Assembly: GCA_019914945.1 (NCBI GenBank)
Contig: CM034111.1
Coordinates: 3,100,001-3,164,000 of the forward strand
Origin: Typha latifolia
Lineage: Eukaryota > Streptophyta > Magnoliopsida > Poales > Typhaceae
Direction: 5' to 3'
DNA length: 64,000 nt
The position numbers and the translations under genes are program-made. How positions within the stretch are numbered: position 1 is the first letter of the stretch; every line of letters starts with the position of its first letter. Positions 14,331 through 26,006 of this stretch are shown in pieces. Under the pieces are notes generated by a model. The model searched no databases. It worked only from the letters and a program-made list of their open reading frames with translations, and was not told where the DNA came from.

Positions 14331-14379
<49 letters not shown>
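14331..14379. repeat. (CT)n microsatellite in the RSH 5' leader
   Basis: About 24 CT units lie 22 bases upstream of the RSH start, reading as (GA)n on the coding strand. CT/GA-rich leaders are common in plant genes. The tract stays open in the RSH frame and encodes an Arg-Glu repeat. Confidence 0.95.
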
Positions 14380-14381
<2 letters not shown>

Positions 14382-17110
14382 CTCAAACTTTAATGGCGCA
14401 AATGGAAGATTTAGTAGCACAAAGGTTGCAGCTTTCGTGCTGGAATGGAGATTGGAGACCTAATTTGAGAAGAGGAACTAGGATTTGGAGGAAAGGAAGA
14501 AGCTTTAAAGAATTCAGGAACGATTTGGAGGCTGAGTCCAAACTAATATGGAGGCGAGTGAGATTGAGAGAATGGTCAAAGGAGAGAGGTGCTTGGAAAG
14601 TTGTGCAAGGGAGGAGAATCTTGGAGTACCCGAAACTACTTAGAATGACGGAATTGACCCTTTGAGAGGATCTTAAAATATTAAAATATTTGCGATTTAG
14701 CCTTCATTTGCCGTGTTGAAATGAGATTCTCAACCTTGCAGCTTTTTCTCGCTTCTACCTCCACATCAAGGACTTTTTATTTTGTTAACAGTGAGTGACA
14801 CATAAATTAGTGGAATATTACCACTCCATTATTCAGTAATCATTTAACCTTAATCTATGCTTCTCATATTGACAACCGGACATTAATTCAACTATTTGAG
14901 ATCACCATACTAAATTTATTATGCGCATGTAAAATATAACACTTTGATGAAATTTTTTATTAAACACTAGACTCAATGTCTACAAAGAGAATTGAATCCA
15001 TAACTTCCATCATAAGTCTTATTACGGAACTATAGTGTACTAACCACCTAGAAGATATAAGTATTATTTAGGAATAATTAAACTTACTTACCTAAACTAT
15101 TTCGACACAATTTTCAACGAAAGATAAAATCTCTCAGGCACCACTCTCGTCCCTTTTAAGTTACAATCACTTAGTCATTTTAACATTAATTTTTTTTCAT
15201 AGTACCATCATAAGATAGAAGATGTTACATAGTTGAGACAGCCAAGAGGGCCAACAACAATTCAACGGGTTAGAAAATTATTTCATATTTTAGCTACGGA
15301 TGAATAGAAAATTCAAGAATCTCCAACTGTTTGTATGACACGCTATTAATGATATAAATAACGTCTTAGAAGTTGCCAAGGATGTTTCCTAATGTTTCCA
15401 GTCCTTCCTAAATATTTAATATTCTAACCTCATAGGACCTCCTTGCAGCTTAAGATTTCCTTCCAGAAAGAGGCACGTGCAAGTAGAAATGGTCCAACAC
15501 TACTAACGGCAAATAACACGTGTCAAGCGTAGCCTCGTATATAAGAAGACAATGTTAGTTGTACCGAGTAGTAATCGCCCTCATCCAGCCACGTTTTGTC
15601 TGCACGCAAGCTGGTAGCAGTCGGCGTGTCGGCTCGTGGTTTGCGTGCCCACCGGCTCTCGCCCCCCCCGCCCCAATTCAATCCACGCATCTACACCTGA
15701 TTGGCTGCTTCCCTACCAGACAGGATCCAAGGGCGAAACGGCGTTTTAACTGTCACGTCTGTGTATACCTAGACTAGTTTTGGACTTCAAAGAGTTTGTT
15801 AACAACACCCCCATCTAGAGATAGATACACCAATCTGATATGGAAATGTTCAGCTCGATCTTTGTCTTCTATACTCCGATTCCGTATCATGAATGTGCTA
15901 ATCCATCTAGCGAGGATTAGGTGTAGGCCAATCCTTTCGGAGCTTATTTTAACACACTGTTGAATGCGCATTAACGCATAGATTACATACATTTGATAAA
16001 CTTAATTATAAGATTAAATTAATATGTTGATGCGTATTTGATAATGCATTGAAACTTATTAGTATCCCATCAACCTTCACTGTATTCCAATCTAACATGA
16101 ATATTGACCTACTTACACTTTATGTTTCTATTATTAGCCTTCTGAATCCAATTGACATGTAGATATCTAATTTGTATTTGTTCTATACTAAACAAATATA
16201 GTATTTCAAATATATAATTTACTTACTATTTGTACTTCTATTAATAAATTAAGAAAGGAAAACATTTTTGATCCTTTGTGGTGTCCTTACGAATGCCATC
16301 ACATAAGTTTATAACAGACTATTTAGTTTAAATAATGATTATCACATTTGTCTATACTAATAATTATCTTTGCATATATTATACTCATTAGACGTATTTA
16401 TAAGGACATAGGAGGACCATTAGCAATTCTCAATCAGAAATATAAACTGAACGCATATATGTGCCAAAATGCTGCCCTTTATTCACCCCTAGGATAGATA
16501 TAAATTAATCCTTCCTACTTGCACCTTGATGTGCCATGTGCTTGATGGACAAGTAGGCGATCCTTGTGGAATTGGAAACAAACTGAAGCAAGTTGGAGGC
16601 CACTAAAAATGCAACCAAATTTGACCCAGCTCGTAAGAAGGTCAGACTTGCTTGATGTGTACTACTGTACTGCACCCAATATTTGGGGGCACAAGTCACA
16701 CAACATGCCAAGATTAGGTCAGATCGATTACTCTGGTACAATGTTCACAACCATGTTCTCGGGACAAAGACAAATGCCTTAGGTTGGCGTTATACATACA
16801 AAGTAAGGCAAACTAGTTGACCCAGCTAATAATTGTCACAATAAGCTTCCATATCTCATCCTGGCTCATGGTGCAAGTTAAGTTCTAGTATATTATTCTT
16901 TACACTTTGAGACAGTCAACTGAATAGATTTAAAAAAGCTATGTTACATATCTGATATTGAATAAAGATGCAATTCAGGGAAATATATTGCATAGCAGGA
17001 GATCAGCTGAATTGAGTTAGAACATTAGCACTCCTAGGTATTCGCCATGAAGAAGTAAGACAACAGAAGTTGATGGACATCCGAAGAGAGAATTGGAAAA
17101 AATGGCATAC
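14380..17110. other. Intergenic region between RSH and the PPR gene
   Basis: This stretch is mostly AT-rich. It holds the RSH upstream region at its left end, a promoter-like cluster at 15.47-15.55 kb and a moderately GC-rich patch after it. A 16505-16741 minus-strand frame of 78 residues has no recognisable domain and might be 3' UTR of the PPR transcript. No convincing gene was found. Confidence 0.5.
15474..15545 (+). promoter_or_regulatory. Promoter-like cluster: two G-boxes and a TATA box
   Basis: Two CACGTG cores lie at 15474-15479 and 15517-15522, the second within ACACGTGTC, an ABRE-type context. A TATATAAG box follows at 15538-15545. This spacing is what an ABA- or light-responsive plant promoter looks like. 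No convincing ATG-started frame follows, so it may drive a non-coding RNA, a gene with a distant exon, or nothing. Confidence 0.35.
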
Positions 17111-17233
17111 CTGCAGTTTGGCTCAGCTGTTCTGATAACATCATTGTGAGGTAACTCAGAATTCCAGGGTCTATAATACAGCGGTGTGTGGGCCTTCTTG
17201 ATATCCAGATATCACTGTGATGGCTTACAGTTC
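17111..17233 (-). other. Possible spliced exon downstream of the PPR gene
   Basis: On the minus strand this 123-base block is bounded by a pyrimidine-rich tract ending CCCAG and a donor CAG/GTATGC, a good exon context. One of its three frames is open throughout. It lies about 290 bases past the PPR stop, so it could be a 3' UTR exon of that transcript or an exon of an unrecognised gene. Transcript data would decide. Confidence 0.25.
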
Positions 17234-17521
17234 CTGGGACGAAAGCCAAGAGTAGATAGAAGAGTATCAGCAACTTATAACAATAAGTACTTGCCAGATT
17301 AACTTGTATAAAAAATTAATAGCATAAGCAATATCCGTACCAAGAGACTCTGATGATGATGCTAAATCATCTACAGTACATCATAGTTCCTAGTTCCTAA
17401 CAACAATATGTTGGTAAGACCAGCTTTTCCATCAACTGCTTTTAGTTCTGTGGCTAGTAATGAAAAGTTTGATAGATTCTTAACTATCTTTCAGTATCAC
17501 CAATCTTCAACAGCCATATTT

Positions 17522-19414
17522 TTAACGACTTATAAATCTCATCTCTGGAGACAAAGAATTTAGCAAATAATGCAATTTCTCTATTTGAGGATGTGATATA
17601 GATCCCACTTGAAACTCATGAACCACCCCATCAATATTGATCCAACTGCATCCTGGTTGCTTCCTTACACCTCTCACTTTCATCAGAGCCCTCAATTCTC
17701 CAATATCATCCCAGCTGTGATCAAATGCATATGCATTAGACAACAAGACATAACCAGCTGAGTTTTCAGGATCTACATCTAAAAGCCTTTTTGCAACATC
17801 TTGAGCAACATCTACTTTAGAATGGACCAAGCAAGCCCCTAGAAGAGCTCCCCATACAAGGCCATTAGGGTTAATGGGCATGGTCTCGACAACCTCAAGA
17901 GCCTCTTCGATATGGCCAGCACGAGCAAGGAGATCAATAAAAGAGGCATAGTGTTCTAAATTTGGTACCAGCAAAAACTTTCGGCTCATATCTCTGAAGA
18001 ACCTTCGTCCTTCATCCACCAATCCTGAATGAGTGCAAGCACACAATAAACCAAGAAAAGTCCCTTCATTGGGTTGTATCTCATACTTCTCCATTTCAAT
18101 AAATAGGTTGAGAGCTTCACCTTCTTGACCATTGGTAGCTAAACCCATAATCATGGCATTGAAAGAGACAGCATCTTTTATAGCCATTTCATCAAAGACT
18201 TTCTTGGCTTCTTCTAGGCTTCCACACTTCGAGTACATATCTATTAAAGCAGTCGCCAGAATTTTGTTGGATTCCACAATTCCTTTAGAACTTTTGGATT
18301 TCACATACTCATGAGCAAACCTTCCAAGATCAAGATCACCCACTAAAGCACATGCAGAGAGTATGCTAACAATCGTAACATGGTTTGGTCTGGGACTTGA
18401 AAGAACACACATTTGATGAAAAAGATTCAAAGCTTCCATTGGCTTGTTGTTTTGGACGTATCCACCTATAATACCATTCCAAGCAACAACATGTAGACTT
18501 CTCCTGCTCTTAATCATCTTATCAAACAACTCTCTACTTTCTTCTATCCTTCCTAACTTTCCATAAAGATAAATAAGAACAGTATCAATTGCATCACCCG
18601 AAAGATTATCAAGCTTTTCGCCAAATTTTACAAAACCTTTTACCCATTTCTCAATCTCACTAATATCAAGCTTTGAGCATGCAGATATGACACCAACCAA
18701 GGTATCATCCTCTGGCCTTATATTTTCCCCGACCATCCTCATAAACATCATCAATGATTCCTCCACAAATCCAGAGTGAGCATACCCAGAAATCAAGCAA
18801 GTCCAACAACAAACCATCTTCCTCTCCGGCATTTCCTCAAACAACTTACGTGCAGCCGCAACATCCCCAGCACCCTTCCCATAGACCAAAAGCAACCCAT
18901 TCGCAACCATAGAGTTCAACTCAAAACCCGATTTGACGACATGGGCATGAAGCCCCCTGACCAAGAGGGCATCTTTAGCGGCATTAGAGGCTTTAAAGAG
19001 GAAGGAGAAGGTGAAGTCATTGGCCGAAAGAGAGCAGAGCTTGAGAGATTTGAAGAGGGAGAAGGCCTGGACACAAAGGCCAGCCTCGGCGAGGACTCGG
19101 ATAGCAGCGTTGAAGGGGAAGACATTGGGATTGCGGAGGAGGCGGAAGACGCGGAGGGCGAGGGCGATCGGGAGGCGGCCGATGAGACGGGTGGCGACGA
19201 GGTTGTCTTGGTGGGCGCCGAGACGGAAGACTCGGCCGTGGATTTGGAGGAGGTGGGGATGAAGAAGGGGGCCTTGAAGGAGGAAGGAGAGAACTCTGCG
19301 ATCAGAAGAATAACAAGAGGAATAAGAATTGGAATGAGAGGGGGAGAATGAGGAATAGAAGCATTTAAGCTTTGAGAGGGCGGGAAAGAGCATCTGTGTG
19401 AGTCGTTTGAGCAA
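17522..19414 (-). CDS. PLS-class pentatricopeptide repeat protein with E domain
   Basis: A single intronless frame encodes 630 residues. The first 40 residues are rich in Ser, Leu and basic residues and look like an organelle targeting peptide. From about residue 60 to 540 the protein is a run of 31-36-residue PPR repeats of P, L and S types, with signatures such as NGLLVYGKG, CWTCLISGYAHSG, TALIDMYSKCGSLEEAKKVFDEM and NAMIMGLATNGQEGEALNLF. An E domain follows (GLVWGALLGACLVHS, YVLLSNAYA, PGCSWINIDG), and the protein ends after an E+-like HEFQVG segment without a DYW cytidine deaminase domain. Such proteins bind organellar RNA and usually specify C-to-U editing sites with a partner deaminase. 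The lack of introns is typical. The exact orthologue and RNA target cannot be told from sequence by eye. Confidence 0.95.
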   Translation of the reverse strand: MLKRLTQMLFPALSKLKCFYSSFSPSHSNSYSSCYSSDRRVLSFLLQGPLLHPHLLQIHGRVFRLGAHQDNLVATRLIGRLPIALALRVFRLLRNPNVFPFNAAIRVLAEAGLCVQAFSLFKSLKLCSLSANDFTFSFLFKASNAAKDALLVRGLHAHVVKSGFELNSMVANGLLLVYGKGAGDVAAARKLFEEMPERKMVCCWTCLISGYAHSGFVEESLMMFMRMVGENIRPEDDTLVGVISACSKLDISEIEKWVKGFVKFGEKLDNLSGDAIDTVLIYLYGKLGRIEESRELFDKMIKSRRSLHVVAWNGIIGGYVQNNKPMEALNLFHQMCVLSSPRPNHVTIVSILSACALVGDLDLGRFAHEYVKSKSSKGIVESNKILATALIDMYSKCGSLEEAKKVFDEMAIKDAVSFNAMIMGLATNGQEGEALNLFIEMEKYEIQPNEGTFLGLLCACTHSGLVDEGRRFFRDMSRKFLLVPNLEHYASFIDLLARAGHIEEALEVVETMPINPNGLVWGALLGACLVHSKVDVAQDVAKRLLDVDPENSAGYVLLSNAYAFDHSWDDIGELRALMKVRGVRKQPGCSWINIDGVVHEFQVGSISHPQIEKLHYLLNSLSPEMRFISR

Positions 19415-21429
19415 TTGGCTGCGAGAAAGGAACTCTTGGAACGAGGTGGGTATTATTATATCAACTTGAGCTGTGTGATGAGTTTGATTAAAATTGTTCC
19501 GCTTAATTTTTGAACTTAAATTCGAAATTCATGGGTTTTAAAGTTATTTTTGGCACAGAGAAATTGAATCACTTTATCTGAAAGACTGAAAGCCAATAAA
19601 ATAGTTACTCTTGGTTATTCGTATTATGGGGGTCTTAAAATGCAATTTTATTACCAAACAAAATGGCGCAAAATAACCTTTATTAATCAACCCATATTTG
19701 AGATTAACCTCTCCGTGACACTGGGAGAAAGAAGAAATATTTAAAAGATGAATAAAGTGTATAAAATATCCAAATGGGAAAGATCTTCAACTTTGCTTAG
19801 AGTGATTTTTCAATGTTTGCTTTGCTGCGAATCGCAAACCCTTATTAACCTACTTGCGCTCCTTAAAGACGCATGTTGATATTTAAGAGATACAAGCAAA
19901 ATGCATCAAAAAGAATGAGCTTAGAAGAATAATATAACATGATTTAACAAAACACAGTTGGAACATTGAAATCATATGGCTAACCTCATCACTTCCAAAC
20001 ACTGTGATGATAGCCTTACAATCAAAAGATACAACTTAAAACAGAATGGTGTATCAAATATACACCTACAAGAAAGTAAGGAGATAATAGCAGAAGTGAT
20101 TGGAAGAGATTGCTCAAATGACAGATGAAAAAAAACATAAGCAACCATAATCCAATCACTGTTTCAGTCACCCATATGCTCATAATACCAGGTGTACTTT
20201 TATAAGCTAAAACTTTATGTTGCTCTCAGGCAAACAAAACTCCTGGACTTGATCAGTGCACTGCAGTCACCTAAGAGCTTCTGGTTGCTGTTCAGGCAAA
20301 ATGATTCTTTAGACCAACACATCTGTGCAAAGTATTATTCCTAGCAGATAACTTCTCATATTAACCAAGTAATCAAACATCAAATTGTTGATAAAGAAGC
20401 ATACTGATTTAAAAAGCAATTGTCATGTTAATTAGTAAAAAATGGCACTTTCCACTCTCATGCGATGTGGTATGCTGCATTATTTAATCAAAGTAGTATC
20501 ATCACAAACCTGTTCTTGTAGTAGTCTGACTGAGAATTTCAAGTTAATAGCAAAGAATAAGAAGCAAACAGTCATAAACTTTAAAGGTGAAACATCAACA
20601 GTTCTAATAGAGGAATTCAAAGAACTACTTAGCAACCAATATATTAGAATGTCTCCTGTGATGTAAAAATGTATATGAATGCAAATTAATTTGTGCACTT
20701 ACTATCTATTGGTGCTATCTTTTCTCTAGGCAGTTACTACAAGTTACAACATGAACTGAATGGAAAAGTAGAAAAATATAATAGAGCTTTGATGTTTATC
20801 GTATTATGTTTATGCATCAAGTAAATGGATTCTAAATAGATACAAATATAAATTATCTTTCCTCAGGTATTCATGCCCAAACAGCAATATGAAAGTAACC
20901 ATTTGTTCCTATCATTTATAATGTGCACATATATTTAAATGTACGGTAATCCTCACACAACATGAAAATTAAACATATCAGATAACAAGAAACTACATAG
21001 CGCAAGCGACATTCAACTTTATTAAACAACTAAGATTTTGAACATCCAATAAGCCCACAACAACAATACAAGCATGCCCAGCAACAAGGATAACTAACCA
21101 AAAGCAGAGACTGCTTGGTGCTGAGAGAAAAGCATGATCAAACATAGACAATTTTAAATCATACTCACAGACAATTAACTCTTATATAAGAGGATTCGTT
21201 ACCCAAGCATATATCAACACTTCATAAGCATGATCACTTTGCAGAGTGCATATTTGACTCAACTCCATAGAAAAAGAAGTAAAATTTAATTCTTGATAAC
21301 ATAATGAGGCCGAATCCAAGTAGATAGGCAACTAAAATTAAGCTTCCAATACATTACGGAGTCCCAAAATCGAAACTTTAGAACGCAGAAAGTAACCCAA
21401 ACCAAAGCAAATCAAGGAAAAGACCAACC
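19415..21429. other. Intergenic region and RPL27A 3' side
   Basis: AT-rich DNA between the PPR gene start and the RPL27A stop. The section at about 19690-20190 has a near copy in direct orientation at about 30430-31165. A small plus-strand frame (20442-20666) has no recognisable features. No gene is supported. Confidence 0.6.
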
Positions 21430-21721
21430 CTAGGCAGTGAGCAGCACAGCTCCACCAGCCTCCTTAATCTTCTTCTCCGCAATCTTCGAGACGAGCTTGG
21501 CCTTCACAACGACGGGGCGATCCTGGGGCAGCATCCCCTTGCCGAGCACCTTGAAGTACCCAAACTGGGTGACGTCAACCAACGGTGCCTCGCCGGCGCC
21601 GGCGGCCTTGGCCTTGACCTCCTCGGGGATCAGGGACCAGAGGCGCTCCACGTTAACCGAGGGGCAGTGGAACTTGTTGCGGAGGCGGTGGAAGTAGCGC
21701 ATACCTACCTTGCCGAAGTAC

Positions 21722-21762
<41 letters not shown>

Positions 21763-21873
21763 GCCACCGGCGTTACCCCGTCCTCCGGGATGCTTGCGGT
21801 GCTTGCCGATGCGACCGTGGCCAGCGCTCACGTGGCCGCGCTTCTTGCGGTTCTTCTTGAAGCGGGTGGTCAT
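21430..21873 (-). CDS. RPL27A: 60S ribosomal protein L27a (uL15)
   Basis: The intact 147-residue frame starts with the conserved basic [20 protein letters not shown] and continues with the hallmark [16 protein letters not shown] and [18 protein letters not shown]. It ends near the expected family length of about 146. The product is a component of the cytosolic large ribosomal subunit (eL27a/uL15), with a basic, glycine-rich N-terminal arm that binds 25S rRNA. The gene has no intron. Its GC-rich third positions contrast with the AT-rich flanks, as expected for a highly expressed monocot gene. Promoter motifs of ribosomal protein genes lie just upstream. Confidence 0.97.
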
Positions 21874-21884
21874 TGGATCTAGGG

Positions 21885-22010
21885 TTAGGGTTTTGGGGGG
21901 AGGCGGCGAAAGGAAGAAGAGGGAGTTGGAGAAATGGTGTTCCGCCTCCTTTATATGGGTGGACTAGGCCTTAGCCCAAAAAAAGCTGGGCTGGCCCACG
22001 TGTTTGGGCT
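21885..22010 (-). promoter_or_regulatory. RPL27A promoter: telo-box, TATA-like box and site II motifs
   Basis: On the coding strand a telo-box AAACCCTAA sits at 21885-21893, directly upstream of the start codon. A TATA-like TATAAAG lies near 21950. Four TGGGCY/GGCCCA site II elements occur at 21973-21978, 21987-21992, 21993-21998 and 22005-22010. Telo-box plus site II is the established promoter signature of plant ribosomal protein genes bound by TCP and related factors. Confidence 0.75.
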
Positions 22011-22149
22011 TGTCTTACTAATAGCAAGTCAAAATTTAGTAATTTTTATTTATTTATTTTTGGTGCATATATTTTGGGACAGCCGAAAGAGTAACACCTA
22101 GTTAGTGAGTACGGGGTGGCAAAAATTAGCATGATCCAATAAAAGTGGA

Positions 22150-23980
22150 AATAAGTTTTTGCTTAATTATATACTAATATAAAGAGATTTATTCTAAAAT
22201 AAATTTATATTTATTCTACAAGTGAACGAAAACCTTAAATATTTTATTTCTCCCACCGTTACATAGAGTTTAATCTCCGTATGGCTTAATTCTGCATCCT
22301 CTAATCCCTCTTCCGAGATATATGAAGTATGTTTTGCCATTTTTTAGAGATATATAAAGTATAATTTTTTTTTATAAAAAAAGAGACTGTGAATAACCAA
22401 AATATAGCTGATTAAATTGCAACAATCCATTGAAAACATTTTGGACGCATACTTGCTTATCTAATTCAACTTAGTTGTTAAAAAGGAGCTACTATTTATT
22501 TTTTGTTTTTGGTTGTTAAAAGGGACTATTAGCAAAAATAAATAGGCACAAAACTATGCTTAGTATCAAGGTTGATACCTAGCTAGCATATTCCTAACAA
22601 TATAATATAGAATCCATCCAAACAGAGGTGAAGACCTGGACTCTCCCCAGGTTAGCAAGCCAATTTATTGGCTATTTGGGGCCCGAATATTGTATGGAAA
22701 GTGCAAGAGAAGAGGTTTTTGTTGGTGTGTACGTCTACTTTTCAGTGAGAATTACAAACAAAACTCTTACTAGCTTTTCTGCCCTGTCAATAAGAGGAGC
22801 CTAGCCTTGAGAGGGGATTTGGATCAGATTTTTTGATTGATCCAGCTTAAATATTTGTTCTTGGCTTGACCCATCAATCACTCAGACCGAATTGGATCGG
22901 GTTCTAATTATATTAGTACACTATAGCATGTTACCTTCCACTAACTTATAATGGGCTAAATTTTAAAAAAAAATTATAAGGTTGAGGTAATGACCCTCCA
23001 TAAAGATATTTCAATTATATTTCATTGGAACATATTTATATATTAATATCTAGTTTACTAAAAATTTGATAAAATTAAAAATATTATGAGAATAAACCTA
23101 TATAATGAGCCGAGTGACAGATTAAAATTGAGTGAGTTTGGGTTGAGCCCAATAATTATCTATACATGTGCCATACTACTGTCTTTGTGTAACAAAAAAT
23201 ACTCGGTCAGTCTTAACCTCACCACCCAACTACTTAACTAGGCAAGTAAAATTATCTTATCTCCCTTTTATCACTTGGCAAAATAAATGAGCTGCAACTG
23301 CTCAGCTTGGCTTGAGTCCGATTGAGTTGAGCCTAATTGAAATTTTTTTAAGGTAAGTTTAAGCTAGAGCTAACTTGCTTGAATTCGACTCAATAGACTA
23401 AATTCAAATATATATATATATATCTTTATGACTATTGGATCAAAGATCCAGTAGCTCGGCTTAATATAGAGAAGTTATATTCCACTCGGCTTGAGAATAA
23501 GTTTCTTTTAAGCTTGAGCTCAACTCAAACTTAGTCTAACTAAAAATAACTCAGCTTGAAAATTGGCCCGGACGCTCAAGTACAGAGCAAGCCTAAACCA
23601 AATTTTAGCTTATACTTTATTTTGAATCGAGTTTGACTCACTTAGAATCATGTTCGCATGAACTCATATTTTTTTTAACCTTTAGATACAATATGGTGGA
23701 AAAAAAAGATTTCTAGATTTTTAAAAATAATTTATCGTACTTTTTTCTTTTAGTTTGGATTAAAAATAATAATAATCTTATATTAATATAAAGGCATGAA
23801 TTCTATAAAAAAATCTGACATCAAATCAAATAAAATCGTTATAACTTTATTGTTTTATTGTACTTATTGAAATTCATCCGACATCAGTTCAGTTCGATAT
23901 GTTATTATTCCAAGTAACATATTTAAAGGAATAAGAACAACAAATAAATTGAATTCAAAGAATTCACGATTTCCAAAATT
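22150..23980. repeat. Left arm of a large inverted duplication
   Basis: Read in reverse complement, this arm matches 28211-30510 along most of its length. Matching landmarks are 22250-22300 with 30400-30455, 22420-22480 with 30225-30310, 22620-22670 with 30000-30090, 23420-23560 with 28830-28930, and 23760-23978 with 28211-28410. The stretch 23921-23978 is a 58-base perfect reverse complement of 28211-28268. No gene is seen in the arm. Confidence 0.85.
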
Positions 23981-24108
23981 ACTTCTCCATTACTTTTTTC
24001 ACAGTGGGTTTTATGAGTAAAAAAAAGTCAAAAGCAAGAAACATGGAAACAGAGAAGCAGAAAGAAAGGAGATCAATACAACAGAGTTGAGCATTAAGAA
24101 AGAATACA

Positions 24109-24417
24109 CTATTGGTCGACCCCAAAACCATAGGAGAGTTCCACGCCAAGACCTTCACATCGGGCGGCGCGGCGCGGCGGCGACGGTGAGAATAGCATGA
24201 GAGAAGTGAAGAAAAGGATTGAGGTAATAATTATAAAGCAAATAATGAACAACGCTAATACGGCAAAGTAAGAACCCGCCCTTAAAAGTGGAACAAGCAC
24301 CGGTGCAAGGGCGGGAAGGAGGCGGCCCATGGCAATGACGGCGAGGAAGAGGCCACCAGTAAGGCGGACAAAACGATTCGAACCACAGGCTTGCCGGAAT
24401 TCAGCTACGGAATCCAT
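24109..24417 (-). CDS. Small multi-span membrane protein, array family (outlier copy)
   Basis: A 102-residue frame on the minus strand. The N-terminal FRQACGSNRF...GGLFLAVIAM is similar to IRQACGRGPF...GGVFLATLSL of the protein at 45.7 kb, which places it in the family clustered at 41.8-58 kb, 17 kb away. Two long hydrophobic stretches (about residues 17-45 and 48-76) are followed by a short hydrophilic tail. The last span present in longer copies is missing, so it may be a shortened member. I do not recognise the family. The gene lies in the loop between the two inverted arms. Expression is unproven. Confidence 0.6.
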   Translation of the reverse strand: MDSVAEFRQACGSNRFVRLTGGLFLAVIAMGRLLPALAPVLVPLLRAGSYFAVLALFIICFIIITSILFFTSLMLFSPSPPRRAARCEGLGVELSYGFGVDQ

Positions 24418-24742
24418 TTGCGAAGGATTGCGAGATCAAGCAGCAGCAGTTCGAAGCGACAGGAGTTATTCTTTGGGTCATTGGTTTTGGATTTGCGAAG
24501 TGAGAGGATATGGACGAGTATATATAGATGAGAGTTTTTGAGAGATCCGAGAGTAGCTTAAAAAAGGGCCAAGTGAGTCTAGTAGAAGTCACGATCAAGA
24601 CTAAAACTTTCGGGGTTAAGAAAGGGAATAAAATGCGTGGATAAAGTTTTTGTTAGAATAAAAGATATACACGATAAGACTGAAACTTTTGTTAGAATAA
24701 AAGGTATACACATCACTAAAATCCAAACAATACCTCATAAGT

Positions 24743-25376
24743 AAGGCAGTCAAAATAATCGAGTAGGCTCGAGTTCAGTTCGAGAATAGGCTGAGCCGAG
24801 CTTGATCATTAAAGCTAGACTTGAAATTAAATTTGAGCCAAGCTTGATTCCGAGTTGGCTCGATAAGACTCGAATATATATGTATATATGAGTAATATTA
24901 AACTAATATGAACCATCAGATCAAAACTCTTTTACCCATTCAAAATTTCAGCCATTATTTTCTGACACAAATTATTTTTATTATTTGTAATTTATATTTT
25001 GGTTGGTTACTTATAGTTTTTGACACAGTTATCTTTGTTACTTATAATTTATATTTTGGTTCCTTGTAGTTTTCTAACTTATCTATCTTTATTGTTTGTA
25101 ATTTATATTTTAGTAATATTTATATCTTTATAGTTGAATTAGGTTTTATTTCAAGCTTGATTCAAGCCTAAATTAATTCAAGCTTACTCAGGCTCGAAAA
25201 TGGTTTGAAATTGATAAGGCTTGAAATTGCTAATTGAGCAGCTCGTTTAAGCTCGAAATTGGCTCGGATTGAAATTATTTTAATTCAAGCTTGATCACAA
25301 AGACAGGCTCGAAATTAATTTCAATCCAAGCTTGATTAAAGCCAGGCTCGATCAAGCTCGACTCGTTTACACCCCC
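24743..25376. mobile_element. CTCGAG/GGCTCG-rich transposon remnant
   Basis: The block is dense in GGCTCGA/AGCTTGA words. It begins with CGAGTAGGCTCGAG and ends with GCTCGACTCGTTTACACCCC, whose reverse complement resembles the start. This looks like the low-complexity ends of plant non-autonomous DNA transposons, possibly hAT type. The terminal repeats are imperfect and no target duplication was found, so the class is a guess. Confidence 0.4.
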
Positions 25377-26006
25377 TACTCATAACTATGCCTCTCAACA
25401 TTGATGTTCAAATTCATACTTTAACATTTATAAGTTTTTTCACGTTAGCTTTAGATCTTCGAAAGTCTTAAACACTTTAGTTTGATGATGTAGATTTTTT
25501 GAATTGAGTGAATAAGCCTAAGGACCAAATTGAGACGATAGAATCTATGCACGTGGTCCAAAAACTTCGAGCTATCTTGTGATCCATCTATTAACCCAAA
25601 TAAATTACATAGCTGAATTCCTGCGAACCTTTGCGCATGATAAAAAAATATATAAAAAGAAGAAAAGAATAAAGCTTACATTTCATTTGTGGAAGGTATT
25701 CATTCAATTTTGCCAAATTGGCGTTGTTCATTATATATATCACTACGTGGGCCATACTTCATGCTTTTTAGTTTTGTTACTTGTAAACCCCACCGTAAAA
25801 AATGGCATGGAGAGATACTCAAACATCCAAATCTTCAAATATACGTGTATATCGCGTGGGTAAATTTTTCTATGCGGTGCATCACGTGACCAGTCTATAT
25901 TTCCACAAGGCACGTAGAAATATTTAGACTCAAATATGAGTCCAGATATAAGTTCTATAGGCCACAACAAGCTTTCAAAAATACACATCTAAAATACAAC
26001 TATAAT
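25377..26006. other. Non-coding gap
   Basis: AT-rich DNA between two repeat blocks. Short open frames (for example 25579-25863 on the plus strand) have no recognisable motifs. Nothing else seen. Confidence 0.5.

Noticed and set aside
15559..15777. 72-residue frame downstream of the orphan promoter
   Set aside because: Begins at TTG rather than ATG and has no recognisable features.
16505..16741. 78-residue minus-strand frame
   Set aside because: No domain, no clear start context; could be 3' UTR of the PPR transcript but not supported as coding.
18776..19351. 191-residue plus-strand frame with Glu/Gly/Asp-rich sequence
   Set aside because: Exact antisense of the GC-rich 5' part of the PPR gene; low complexity and no domain.
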